A stretch of 64,000 nt of DNA from Cristatella mucedo (GCA_009760855.2 WPIO01000025.1:3526501-3590500); one strand, 5' to 3'; shown: positions 11,502 to 21,400, numbered from the stretch's first letter. The notes: generated from the letters alone by a model not told the origin. Numbers and translations are program-made.

Positions 11502-11573
11502 GCCGACAGCTCGGCGGAAGAGGCGTGGCTGCGCCGCTTGACAAGCGGCGCAGCCAACCGCCGAGCTGTCGGG
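11502..11573. repeat. long imperfect hairpin
   Basis: The inner arms GGCTGCGCCGCTT (11527-11539) and AAGCGGCGCAGCC (11543-11555) are perfectly complementary around a 3-base loop. The outer arms CCGACAGCTCGGCGG (11503-11517) and CCGCCGAGCTGTCGG (11558-11572) pair perfectly too. They are separated by an asymmetric internal loop of 9 versus 2 bases. Confidence 0.9.
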
Positions 11574-11579
11574 CTCGGG

Positions 11580-12028
11580 GCTAGCATAACGATACGCCGA
11601 ACGATAAGGGGTCGTGAGTTCGCTGGGCTGTAGCTGGATCCAGGTACCAAGCACTAAAAGGGATTTCACTGAACTTAACTAGCAAGCGCACAATGTCTCA
11701 CAGTTCGCGTCTAGTTGCTGCTGTTGCAGGAGAAATAACCAGCAGCTTTGCCTCTGAGGCTCCTAGTGGCTCATCAGAAACGCCGAGCACACCGCGAACG
11801 CCGCCCGAACGAGGAACCGCAAACTACCCGGGCACGTTCCTCGTGGATTTCACTATGATATCGGACGGCGACAAACAACCGCGTGCCCGTACACGAACGT
11901 GGCAGACGTCTGGCCTCCGCGTCTTGAGCCTGCCCGCTGAGCACCTGACTCCGGAACTCCTGACGTCGTTGATAGGTGGTGTGAGCACTTGCCCGCTGTT
12001 GCGTCCGCCTGCTGCTGTTGTTATTAGA
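11580..12028. other. intergenic, unassigned open frame
   Basis: A plus frame at 11693-12061 (122 residues) starts MSHSSRLVAAVAGE and ends by translating the ATA microsatellite. No domain is recognised. The minus frame over the same place is a shadow. Confidence 0.3.
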
Positions 12029-12215
12029 ATAATAATAATAATAATAATAATAATGCACTAGATAAAGCACCCTCAGAGAACTCAATCTCTTTCTAGGCGC
12101 TTTAAATTTGCTGCAAATGGAAACGCGATTGAACAGTGAGTAATATCAAGCTAGATAAACAACATGAATAACATGGTTAAGAGTGACATGCACAGGGTCA
12201 ATGCCTCACCTGCGG
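12029..12215 (-). mobile_element. LINE-A 3' end fragment
   Basis: An ATA run followed by the complement of the LINE-A tail (AGAAAGAGATTGAGTTCTCT on the minus strand), then the conserved CATGAATAACATGG and GACATGCACAGGGTCA blocks. It matches 14311-14490, 14927-15258 and 15262 onward. Confidence 0.75.
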
Positions 12216-12430
12216 CCAACGGTTAAGCAATTGACACACGCAGCCTACCGTCTGGCCACTGATGTACGGTATATTTGCCATGCAGCTGCTGAGATTCGTT
12301 GAGCTCTCATAAATGTAGGCTTTTAAAGGAATAAACATCGGGTCTCTTTTATCACTCACGTCCGCACTGGTGCCTCCGCGAGACTCCCACTAAATCTGCC
12401 TTCGCCGGAGTCACAGTAACATAGCAACTT
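12216..12430. repeat. duplicated segment, copy 1
   Basis: Begins CTCACCTGCGGCCAA and runs through TGTACGGTATATTT and GAGCTCTCATA to CTCACGTCC and ACTAAATCTGC. The same order of blocks recurs at 14092-14225 and 14557-14630, where LINE-A tails interrupt it. No coding potential recognised. Confidence 0.7.
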
Positions 12431-13051
12431 GCAGCAGGGAATGGTTTGGTTAATTCGTGCTGAAAAGAGCACCAGACCTTCTACTGGCGTAGACGGGATT
12501 ACAATAATAAGGTACGAAATCTTTGACGGCGGAAAGCACTTCGAGCCTTCGCTTCCGACGCTAGAGAAGACAGTGGCAAGGTTACAGATTGCGATGCCAT
12601 CAAAGCATGTTGCGCCAGTATGTCCAATATGAGTGATAATGCGATACACTGTTGGGGTGTGCCCAACCGGCCGACATAAAACTATACTACCACAACCTGC
12701 ACAGTGAATTAATTCTGCTGCTCTCGTGGTTGAAGGATGACGACGCCGAGCACGAGGCCGAGAGGTTTCAGCTGGAGTAGGAGCAGCTCGCCGGAGCTAA
12801 GACCGGGAAAAAAGATAGGTGACGAGCCGGTTTCGCCACCGGTCGATCCCGCCGTCAACTGCTCACAAGAGCCGGGCAGACGAGCTGAACTTATCCTGCT
12901 GCCGCAGATATCGAGCTGCGATACTGGTGGACCGGAAGCGGATATGGGACCGCTTCCGACTCAGTAGCCGCAGCAGCCGAATAGCGCCAGAACGAAGTAA
13001 CTTCGCAGCGGCAGCAGCCAGAGGAAAAGGAGGGAAGCAGGTGGCGGCGCC
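12431..13051. other. no gene recognised
   Basis: Open frames at 12737-12967 and 12819-13067 are proline/arginine-rich and lack a domain. Sequence becomes GC-rich toward the minisatellite. Confidence 0.3.
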
Positions 13052-13154
13052 CAGCGGCGAGGCGTAGTGGTCAGCGGCGAGGCGATAGTAGCCAGCGGCG
13101 AGGCGATAGTGGCCAGCGGCGAGGCGATAGTGGCCAGCGACCAAGCGACAGTGG
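13052..13154. repeat. 21-bp minisatellite
   Basis: CAGCGGCGAGGCG followed by ATAGTGGC or similar, in about five units starting at 13052, 13072, 13093, 13114 and 13135. The last unit is degenerate. It directly precedes the GA tract. Confidence 0.9.
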
Positions 13155-13156
13155 TC

Positions 13157-13277
<121 letters not shown>

Positions 13278-13652
13278 GTCGCGGCGGAGCGCAGCAGTGA
13301 GCGAGTTTCTCGGCAGCGGGGAGCACCCGGAACAGCGTTCCGGCGGATAGAACGGAGGAGTACAGCCGCGAGATCGATTCACCGGAGTGGATTGTGTTTG
13401 TATAGATTGCATGTTAAGTGTTATATCTGTTGAACTTACCTTTATGTAGCATCAGTGCTTGTCTTCAGATTACACCGCTGGGAGTTCCTGCGCCCGGACC
13501 GGGAAATACACGTGTTGCAGGCTAGCGCCAGTCCTGAGTCATTTCGGAGGCACATTCACAGACTGCTGGTGCTCTCCGTCCGCAAACACAACAGAGTGGA
13601 ACCGCGAGAATGAAGCGGCCGTATTGTCGAGCAGGAGTGGTTTTCGCAGGCC

Positions 13653-13697
13653 GCCACTTGTAATTGCCGCCTGATAGAGGCGGCAATTGCAAGTGGC
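13653..13697. repeat. 20-bp-arm hairpin
   Basis: Arms 13653-13672 and 13678-13697 (GCCACTTGTAATTGCCGCCT and its complement) differ at one position, which would be a U-G wobble in RNA. The loop is 5 bases. Flanking GGTTTTCGCA and TGCGAAACC extend the symmetry imperfectly. Confidence 0.9.
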
Positions 13698-13699
13698 GC

Positions 13700-14091
13700 C
13701 GTGCGAAACCCAGTCCCAGACCCATGTCCCAGCTTTGCTGAAGGATGGGTGGCATCTACGGTCGGTTGCTCGCTATGTGCAGTGCTGACAGGTGCGAGTG
13801 GCTGTCACAAAGCCTGCACCCCCGGTTAAACCTGTCGGAGCCGTTCAACGTCGACATTACCCAACTGATAGAGCTGCCCGAACAACACATCACAGGACAG
13901 GCAACGGCTGATGCTTCGGGGCCACCGCCTGAGGAGACTGTAGAGGAGATCGCATGGCAGCCGCCGGCCACACGACTTCCATGTCTCGCCTCACCCTACC
14001 CAATAATGCTGGCAGACTGTGTGATTTGTTGACCGTTTTATGGGAGGGGAAGGAATGTTGTGTGAGCCTGCTGCTGCTGTAATTAGCTTGA
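13700..14091. other. no gene recognised
   Basis: A plus frame at 13745-14032 (95 residues) starts MGGIYGRLLAM but has no recognised domain and no splice support. Confidence 0.3.
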
Positions 14092-14225
14092 ACGCCTCAC
14101 CTGCGGCCAATGGTTATGCAATTGACACCGTCCAGCATCCGGCCACTAATGTACGGTATATTTCCGGCGCAGCTGCAGTTGATTCATCGAGCTCTCATAT
14201 ATGTGGGCTTTGATAGGAATATGTT
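14092..14225. repeat. duplicated segment, copy 2, left part
   Basis: Shares CTCACCTGCGGCCAA, TGTACGGTATATTT and GAGCTCTCATA with 12216-12350. It is cut off at about 14225 by LINE-A tails and continues at 14557. Confidence 0.65.
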
Positions 14226-14310
14226 TCCTTTGCAGCATATTTAAAGTGCCTAGAAAGAAATTAAGTTCTCTGAGGGTGCAAGGCAAATGTATTATTATTA
14301 ATACATTCTA
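14226..14310 (+). mobile_element. LINE-A tail fragment
   Basis: Plus-strand tail AAAGTGCCTAGAAAGAAATT, TCTCTGAGGG and a TTATTATT end. It faces the minus-strand tail that follows, giving two LINE-A 3' ends tail to tail. Confidence 0.65.
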
Positions 14311-14490
14311 ATAATAATAATAATTATAATAATAATGCACTTGATAAAGCTCCCTCAGAGAACTTAATCTCTCTCTAGGCGCTTTACATTTGCTGCAAAG
14401 GGAGATGCAATTGAATGGTGAGTAAAATCATGCTTGATAAACAAACAGAATGAATAACTTGGTTAGGGGTGACATACACAGGGTAATAAT
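14311..14490 (-). mobile_element. LINE-A 3' end fragment
   Basis: ATAATAAT run, complement of the LINE-A tail, and the conserved ATGAATAAC and GACATACACAGGG blocks. It stops at about 14490, followed by ATAATAATAA and TTATTATTATT runs to 14551. Confidence 0.75.
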
Positions 14491-14556
14491 AATAAATTTG
14501 TACAGCCGCCTCATACAGCCATCTCAATGTATTATTATTATTATTATTATTTTCAC

Positions 14557-14630
14557 CCCTCACGTCCAGTGGTGCGTCTGTGAGACTCGACTAAATCTGC
14601 TGCCTCTGGAGCCACCATGACACAACTATG
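14557..14630. repeat. duplicated segment, copy 2, right part
   Basis: CTCACGTCC, GAGACTC and ACTAAATCTGC in the same order as at 12355-12420. This is the continuation of 14092-14225 after the LINE-A insertions. Confidence 0.6.
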
Positions 14631-14647
14631 CCCACTGCTCGGCGAAA

Positions 14648-14812
14648 CTTAGCTGATTAACCAGCCTCATTTATATGGTGTCAAAAGAGCCTAACGGGCT
14701 GTCACCACCACTTGCAGCGGGCGATACAAGGATCGCCCACCGTATGACTCGAACCAGCGACCTGTGTCGTGAAGAGGAGGAACATTACCTCCTGGGCTAC
14801 AACCCAGAGCAA
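14648..14812 (-). mobile_element. SINE-1 copy
   Basis: Shares the CACCACCACTTGCAG and GGATCGCCCACC blocks and the complement of the B box (GACTCGAACC, about 14746) with the other SINE-1 copies. A 10-bp-arm hairpin (ACAGCGAGTC/GACTCGCTGT) follows at about 14822-14853. Confidence 0.6.
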
Positions 14813-14926
14813 AGGCCCAAACACAGCGAGTCTCTGGCTGGCCGACTCGCTGTGTGGCTCTGCTGGCTAGCTCTCGTGAATCCTGCTGGCTGGCTCTCGG
14901 CTGCTCGCATGCTTCGGCCCCTGCGA

Positions 14927-15258
14927 TAATAATGATAATAATACACTTGATAAAGCACCACCAGAGAAGTCTTTCTCTAGGCACTTTACGTTTGCTGCAA
15001 AGGAAACACGATCGAATGGTGAGTGGTATCATGCTTGATCAACACCATGAATAACATGGCTAGGGGTGACATGCACAGGGTCAGCATGCAAGCGTGATTA
15101 GTGGCAGCATGCGACGGTATCAGCACTCATAAGCACATCAAGGACGAATCACATGGACCCACTAAATGCTGTCATTAATAGGTGCGTTTTTAATTTCTTT
15201 TTAAATGTGGTCAAGTTAGGGGATGTTGTGACGGAAGTCGGAAGTGAGTTCCAGGCTC
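14927..15258 (-). mobile_element. LINE-A 3' fragment
   Basis: A third minus-oriented LINE-A 3' end, with the tail, the ATGAATAACATGG block, the CATCAAGGACGAATCAC block and the start of the region encoding the ORF2 C-terminus. It is truncated at a TTCCAGGC motif where the next copy begins. Confidence 0.8.
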
Positions 15259-15261
15259 TAA

Positions 15262-16812
15262 TAATAATAATATTGCACTTGATAAAGCGCCCTCAGATAA
15301 CTTAATCTCTTTCTAGGCACTTTACATTTGCTGCAAAGTTATATGCAATTGAATGGTAAGTAAAATCATGCTTGAAAAACAAACAAAATGAATAACATGG
15401 TTAGGGGTTACATGCACTGGGTCAGCATGCAGATGTGGTTAGTGGCAGCATGCACAGTGTCAGCACGCATAAGCACATCAAGGACGAATCACAGGGACCC
15501 ACTAAATGCTGTCCTAAATAGGTGTGCTTTTTAGGTTCCTTTTAAATGAGGTCAGGTCAGGGGATGTTCTGACGCAGGTCGGGAGGGAGTTCCAGGCATT
15601 GGGCACATACGAACTAAATGCACGGTCTCCAAAGGATTTGAGGTTTGTACGAGGTATTGGTAAACTATCGGATTCCGAAAAGCGGGTGGTATGATGCTTG
15701 GCCTGATGGGGAGTAGATCTGAGAGATAGGCTGGAGCCAAAGAATGAAGGGATCTAAAAGTGAGTGACAAAACCTTGAAGTCGATCCGTTGCTTGACTGG
15801 TAGTCAGTGTAGGTCCGCGAGAACTAGTGTGATATGGCAACTGCGACGCCCACGACAGACAAGCCTAGCTGCAGAGTTTTGCACCAGCTGCAATCGCCTT
15901 ATCGCACATGCTGGTAGGCCCGTAAGCAGTGAGTTGCAGAAGTCGAGACGAGATGTCACAAATGCATTGACTAACTTGGACACGGTATCCTCATCTAAAC
16001 AAGCCCTAATTTTAGCAATGTTATGAAGCTGAAAATAGGCAGATTTGACTGTGGAGCTGATGTGGTCGTCTAACGAGAGGTCGCTTTGGAATATGACACC
16101 TAGATTTCGAGCTGATTCAGCTGGAGATATGCTGGCAGAGCCAATTTTGAAAGTCAGCCTTTCCAATCTCTGAATCACACTGGGTTTGCCCATAACTAGT
16201 GAGTTCGTTTTATCGTCATTTAGTTTTAGAAAATTTGCTGCCATCCATGTGCGGATGTCATCAATACATACAGCAAGTGAGTTGAGAGATTTTGAGGTGC
16301 TCGAAGGCTGGGAGGGATCAAAGCAAAGGTACAACTGAGTGTCATCCGCATAGAAGTGAAAGCCTCGATTGTGCTTGGCAATCACATCAGCAAGAGGCAG
16401 AGTATAAACCGTGACAAGAACCGGACCTAGCACTGAGCCCTGAGGTACTCCATATTTTAGAGGTACTTCAGATGATCTTTGTCCATTCACGTCAATACTC
16501 TGGAGTCTTCCACTGAGATAGGACCTGAACCACTGCAGAGCAGTGCCAGTGATGCCCAGGCGAGATGAGAGGCGCTCTAGAAGTACTTTGTGATCGATGG
16601 TATCAAAAGCTGCCGAAAGATCGAGCAAAACAAGAAGAGACACTCTACCCATGTCTGCATTCCTAAGTAGGCCGTTGTATACCCGAAGCAATGCTGACTC
16701 TGTGGAGTGATTAGCTCTAAAGCCAGACTGGAACTTACTAGCAAGGTGTGAGGTTTCGATATAGGAGTTCAGGTGGTCTGCCACGACCCGTTCCAGTGTC
16801 TTTGATAGGAAT
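15262..16812 (-). mobile_element. LINE-A, 5'-truncated non-LTR retrotransposon
   Basis: Best-preserved LINE in the window: TAATAATAAT tail at 15262, a 3' UTR shared with many copies, then an RT-coding part up to about 16812. At that point it is truncated and fused to another LINE-A copy. The RT protein is nearly identical to that of the copy at 54.2 kb, so the family has moved recently. The family looks CR1/L2/Rex-like, but assignment needs a search. Confidence 0.9.
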
Positions 16813-16928
16813 GGTAAGGCTCTGGGAGCACACCAACTAAATGTGCGGTCTTCAAAGGATTTGAGTTTCGTACGAAGTATAGGTAAACAGTTAAGTTTCC
16901 GAAAAGCAGGTTGCATGATACTTGGCAT
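15804..16928 (-). CDS. LINE-A reverse transcriptase, partial chimeric ORF
   Basis: A 374-residue open frame. The first ~43 residues derive from the ORF2 C-terminus of a neighbouring LINE-A copy read across the junction. From FLSKTLERVV onward it is a non-LTR reverse transcriptase: DLSAAFDTIDH (motif A), GVPQGSVLGP (motif B), YADDTQLYL (catalytic motif C), FLKLNDDKTN (motif D) and a thumb region with NLGVIFQSDL and RLDFCNSLLTGLP. The endonuclease and ORF1 are missing. The fusion N-terminus means the annotated start is not native. Role: target-primed reverse transcription in intact relatives; this copy is not autonomous. Confidence 0.85.
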   Translation of the reverse strand: MPSIMQPAFRKLNCLPILRTKLKSFEDRTFSWCAPRALPFLSKTLERVVADHLNSYIETSHLASKFQSGFRANHSTESALLRVYNGLLRNADMGRVSLLVLLDLSAAFDTIDHKVLLERLSSRLGITGTALQWFRSYLSGRLQSIDVNGQRSSEVPLKYGVPQGSVLGPVLVTVYTLPLADVIAKHNRGFHFYADDTQLYLCFDPSQPSSTSKSLNSLAVCIDDIRTWMAANFLKLNDDKTNSLVMGKPSVIQRLERLTFKIGSASISPAESARNLGVIFQSDLSLDDHISSTVKSAYFQLHNIAKIRACLDEDTVSKLVNAFVTSRLDFCNSLLTGLPACAIRRLQLVQNSAARLVCRGRRSCHITLVLADLH

Positions 16929-17205
16929 GGTGGAGGAGTAGATCTGATAGGTAGCCTCGAGTCAAAGAATGAAGGGACCCAAAAGAGAGCGACAAAACCT
17001 TGAAGTCGATGCGCTACTTGACCGGGAGCCAGTGCAGGTCGGTGAGAAGTGGTATGATGTGGCAACTGCGATGCTCACGACAGACAAGCCTAGCTGCAGA
17101 GTTTTGCACCAGCTGTAAGCACCTGATCGCACATGCCGGTAGGCCAGCAAGCAGTGAGTTACAGAAGTCAAAACGGGATGTCACAAATGCACGGACCAAC
17201 TTAAA
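16813..17205 (-). mobile_element. LINE-A fragment disrupted by the 15262 copy
   Basis: Repeats the ORF2 C-terminal coding sequence found at 15600-15980 (CCTTGAAGTCGATGC, GTATGATGTGGCAACTGCGA). It therefore belongs to a second LINE-A copy in the same orientation. A short plus-oriented LINE-A piece (AACCCTTTGGAGACCGCGCA) follows at about 17265-17310. Confidence 0.8.
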
Positions 17206-17310
17206 TGCGGCACATCGACTTCTGCTGGCAATGATCTGCCAAACGCTCTACACCTCTATGCCGAACCTCAAACCCTTTGGAGACCGCGCATTTAGCTCGT
17301 ATGACTCGAC

Positions 17311-17816
17311 ATCGAGCGACACTGACGTGCTTGCATCGATAGGCATCGCCGGCTGACTGCAGAGCTAGTGCGCTGCCAAACTGCAGGTGCTACTAGGTGG
17401 CCACAGAGCAGACTGCAACAAAGCAGCAAGGCAGTTATCAAGAAATCTCAGCTGATTGGACGCCTTCTGGCAAGCAAGGCTTATCTCTTGGCCTATCCCA
17501 AAAAGACGTCTAGACGGCAGCAGTATGGAATGCAGTGTTGAATGCAGCAGTATGGAATGCTGTATGATATCGTGCTCTTCGTGTGATGCACGTTGCAGCC
17601 CAGCTATGAGACCGTTGCTATGAGACATATTTTTGTGTATATCTCTGCAAGCTCGACTCATTAATGCCATACAAGGTCTCGCAGAGCGTGAGCACACCAT
17701 TGACATGCACACCTTTGCTAAGCTGCTAATGCCAACCCTGTGCAGATTGCAGCAATAAACAGCCTCGACCGCCACTTACGAAAACAGAAAGAACGTAACG
17801 AATGTCCATACCAGTT
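17311..17816. other. intergenic, downstream of the JmjC gene
   Basis: No gene recognised. The 136-residue minus frame at 17775-17365 has no domain. This would hold the 3' UTR of the JmjC gene if transcription passes the poly(A)-like signal at its stop codon. Confidence 0.35.
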
Positions 17817-18062
17817 TTATTGCATTACACCAAATTCAAGCAGCAGGTGGTTATAAAGTGGATTTATGTCGATTGCACATTCTGGGCAGGGAAACTCCTT
17901 CGTAAAGAAAGGCTCATACCAGTAATTAACGGCAAGGTTTCGAGCAGTGGCAGGGCTTGGGAATGACTGAACCTCGTGCCACCAGAATGCTGGAAGGTAC
18001 AAGACGTCACCTTCATTGAGTACGCATTTCATAGGCCGTGCATGGGCAAACTCTGGAAATTC
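17817..18062 (-). CDS. JmjC/cupin-8 oxygenase, exon 3 (C-terminus)
   Basis: Starts after a clear acceptor (TCTTTGCAG, complement at 18063-18071) in phase 0. It encodes residues 476-556 and ends at TAA (17819-17817). GDVLYLPAFWWHEV supplies the distal iron-binding histidine (H504), followed by NLAVNYWYEPFF. This matches the last strands of JmjC double-stranded beta-helix oxygenases. The sequence CAATAAA overlaps the stop codon, so the message could have an extremely short 3' UTR or use a later signal. There is no ER-retention KDEL at the C-terminus (it ends FGVMQ). Confidence 0.85.
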   Translation of the reverse strand, partial: EFPEFAHARPMKCVLNEGDVLYLPAFWWHEVQSFPSPATARNLAVNYWYEPFFTKEFPCPECAIDINPLYNHLLLEFGVMQ

Positions 18063-19471
18063 CTGCAAAGATAAGAAGAGCGCCTTGCATTTAAGGACTG
18101 CTGCACTAACCTCCTCTTTCCACAACAAAAGCTGCTCGGCAGGATGGAAGGAATATGGGGGATATCACCAAAGACGATTAGTTGTCGGTGTCACCTGTGA
18201 CGATCACAAAGCATTGACACAGCAAACCGGCCAGATTCTTGCAAGCTGTTTACACATGCCGGCCAAGGTATGGCATATGCAGCAAGTCTTGGTAGGACGA
18301 AAATGAAGCTCAGACTGAAGTGGTATGATGTGGCAGCTACGCGACTGACGACTGACCAGACAAGTGGTCACAGGCACTCGTGTTAATCGAAAACTTAGAA
18401 AAGCTCAAGCAGTAGGAGTCACAATTCCCAGAGGCCTCACTACTAAGTCACCGTCACTACTTTCGATGCAAATTAAATCATAGGAAATGGGTCACGTCAG
18501 TGAGAGAGGCATTCGTCACGCTCTGACCTATTGATTGGATCTCGGGAAAAGTTTTTTCAAGCGTCATATGCTTGATGTTGTAATGCAAGTCAAGATAAAG
18601 AAAGCGTGGCCGTTACCCAATAGAATTTTCCCTAAGAGACGGACATGGCAAAAAGTTTTTTCACTATTGGACATGTCACATACATCAACATGCAAAGCCT
18701 GCTACTGCATCGTTCTCCCCATTTTCGAAGCCAGTTGGCAGGCCCCTCGAAACGGCAACGAATCACATTCTTTGGCTGCCCGCCTTCGTCAAATGATATA
18801 AAAATGTGCAGTTAAGGTAAGATTGTTTTACATAGTGAGCTGTGGTAGTGCCTCTACACACACAGTCAGCCTAATCAAGGTATAGTTAACCAGCTTTCTA
18901 ATTTTCACAAATTAAATTACATCAAGGCTTACCATGCTGTCTTGAAATCAAGATACATGCCTTGAAAGGTATGCCACATAAAACAAAACGTGTCTTATTC
19001 GTCATTACCAATCGTACAATCATTCTCAGAGAGATGTAGTTTCTGTGCAAGAATTTTACTGGTATTGACGATGCACCATGCCACGGCATAATGAGAGGGC
19101 CCATACTTTTGGGTTACAGCACCAACAGCACCAGATATGTGCCGCAGGCAGCAGGATATGCAGTGAGTGTATCAGTCAGAGTGCTGCAATCTCTGCACCT
19201 TGAACATGCACATGTGCTCACGAAGGTTGATATTTAGCATGCACTTGTGAGACTTTTGAAACAGCGAATATCGAAACAGCACTCGATTGAGTAATACTCC
19301 CGTCATAGCCAGATATCCACCCATTAGATCGAGCACCAACGGCATTTCTGTAGTACACCGACCCTAGCAGACCCATTTCTGCAGTACACCGACCCAGAGT
19401 TGGCATCAGGTTCAGCTAGCAGGACATTTTTACCTTCAATCGGCACCATGTACGCGCCTGGTTACACTTGC
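18063..19471 (-). other. JmjC gene intron 2, GC-AG type
   Basis: Donor AAG|GCAAGT at 19471 and acceptor TTGCAG|GAA at 18062. The only GT donor nearby (GTGTAA, 5 bp further on) would break the frame. The GC donor joins PNLK to EFPEFA in phase 0, as expected for this family. A short LINE-A-like piece occurs at about 18318-18365. The rest is unremarkable. Confidence 0.75.
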
Positions 19472-19654
19472 CTTCAGATTCGGACGTTTAGGGTCCACTG
19501 GTGACATAACCATGCTCGTGCTGTCCATCAGTTGCTGGCGAGTGAAGCGTCCGGCAGTAGCGTCGAAGCCGAGCTGTGCCTCGACAATGTGAGCTTCATA
19601 CAGCTGTGTATTGTTGTGCGGCTCGTACAACAGCACCTCCTTCTTTCCACTGAT
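19472..19654 (-). CDS. JmjC/cupin-8 oxygenase, exon 2
   Basis: 183 bp, phase 0 at both ends, after acceptor GCCTGCAG. It encodes residues 415-475, beginning ISGKKEVLLYEPHNNTQLYE. By position, K419 matches the lysine that binds the 2-oxoglutarate carboxylate in FIH-type JmjC enzymes. The following STSMVMSPVDPKRPNL resembles the substrate-side loop of KDM8/JMJD7-like proteins. Confidence 0.85.
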
Positions 19655-19781
19655 CTGCAGGCATGCACGGCGCCACCATACAGCTGCGTGTGCTTAGAAA
19701 TTGCAACTCTGAGCTAGAGCACAGAATAAATGGCTAGGCAGCTAGTTGACAGCAGACGCGATGTCAGGTGACCTAACCTAC

Positions 19782-21023
19782 CTGACATAGCAGATTATCA
19801 AAGGGGTCAAAGTGCAGCTTTCCCAGTGTATTACCATCACTCAGCCAGATGTTCGTCTGCGACTTTTTGAGCATGCCCCTCATAAAGTCCAGTTCTTCGA
19901 TGTCTTCCTCCAGTTTCGGGAACTCGCTCAAAGAAGAGTACTCCAAGTACGCGGACGCATTTGCTTTGACGAAGACATTGTCCGGTAAGCGACCGACAAT
20001 GTCCAGGAACTCGGAAAACTTCATCTCAGCCGGAGCAGGTCGCACAACGACCAGTTCGGGATAGGGCAGCTTCTTAAGCACCTCTGGCGGTATCTGGAAT
20101 TTGGGTCGCTTATGCCAGCGTTCGACTCTCTCGACACCTTCGTATTCTCCGTCGGGGGAAAGCTTCACGTGCACAATTTTATCGCCATACGTGCGAAGCA
20201 AGTGCTCACGAGTCCATCGCGAAAATGCTCTCCAGTGCTTCACCCCGCCAGCGATGATTACAGGCCTTGAAGTGAGCAGGTAGTCGGTTACGAAAGTCAA
20301 TTTGTTCGGGGCTGCGACCCTCTCGCACTCGGAACTGAACTCACCGAGCAACCCTGCCTCCATGCCCTCTGGCCTCGGCCGGGGCTTAGAAACGGCAGCC
20401 GGATTACATTTTTGATCGGATTTGCTTCGGAGGTAGCAAGACTGTGGCGACACAAAATCCCTGCTTAGAGTTGCGTTTGGATAGGATACTACGCGAAACA
20501 CTCTGTTTAATGTCTCTTTTCTTAAATACCCAAGCCGACTAAGCGTTCCGTCTGCAGTTCTGTATGTGCCACACTGCTCGTTCACCACGTTAATCACCTC
20601 GGCGATAGCCGGATTTAGCTTCTCCGCTTCACCTCCGTTATCTAGTAGAACCTTCACTATCGGTGGCTTTGGCTGCGACAGGAGGCACTGCCGATCGGGT
20701 TTATAGCGATACACTAATAGCACGTTACCTGAAACGTTTCTGCTGCCAACTGCAGAAGAAGGCAGATACGCCGATTCCAAGTCACCAAAAACCGACACGT
20801 CCACGGCCATCTCGTCAGCGAAAGCTCCCGATAACTGAGACGTCAGCTCCAATGCGCTTCGCTTAAGAGGCAAGAAGCCGACAACCGAGCAGCTGGTCTT
20901 AGAAGCATCGCTTGACGCTGTCGGACGCTCGACACCAGAAGCGCAAGAAACTACTCCCACAACAACAAGCATAAACTCGTAGATACGCCGCTGGGTAGGT
21001 ATACAGTTGTACAGCCAGCTCAT
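19782..21023 (-). CDS. JmjC/cupin-8 domain oxygenase, exon 1
   Basis: Encodes residues 1-414 of a predicted 556-residue protein. The ATG at 21023 is the first after an in-frame stop near 21128. A hydrophobic stretch (FMLVVVGVVSCASG, residues 17-30) is a signal peptide or anchor. Sites RNVSG, YPNATL and KANAS fit N-glycosylation, so an ER-luminal or secreted enzyme is inferred. Residues about 30-235 are a family-unknown N-terminal region with several cysteines. The JmjC/cupin-8 fold begins near residue 245 (TSRPVIIAGGVKHW), and LHFDPFDN provides iron ligands H404 and D406. The exon ends at CAG|GTAGGT (19782); intron 1 is only 127 bp. Expected reaction: Fe(II)/2-oxoglutarate-dependent hydroxylation; substrate unknown. 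JMJD7, JMJD8, HSPBAP1 and KDM8 are relatives, and the exact orthologue is not clear. Confidence 0.85.
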
Positions 21024-21400
21024 TTCAGCCAGTCCAGCGCGGCAGGTCGACTGCCAAATCCGCTGTGCACACGGATCGTCGATAAGCCGATTACAATTAG
21101 GGACCGGATTCTGGCAGTGAAGCTTTTAGCGTATGAAGAAAACAACATGCAAAAGCCGCGGAGTCGGAAATCTCTTTAAAAGCGAAGCTAGCCGACACAG
21201 ACCACTGCCACTCGCACCCGCCCGCCGGAAGGGAAGGGGGAACGAGAGACACGCCGAAGCGCGTGCGCAGTATCCATTGGTTGGAAATGCATCAGCGAGT
21301 CCATTCGGAGTCGGCCGCCATGGCGATCGCGTCCAAAGGTGAAGGTTGCATGTGCTAGGCCTCATTGGCGCCCTTACCGGCTGCTAATAACCCCGGGCTC
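21024..21400 (-). promoter_or_regulatory. presumed promoter and 5' UTR of the JmjC gene
   Basis: GC- and CpG-rich sequence immediately upstream of the ATG. Small open frames on both strands (21126-21365) lack domains. No TATA box is obvious. The call rests on position and composition only. Confidence 0.3.
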
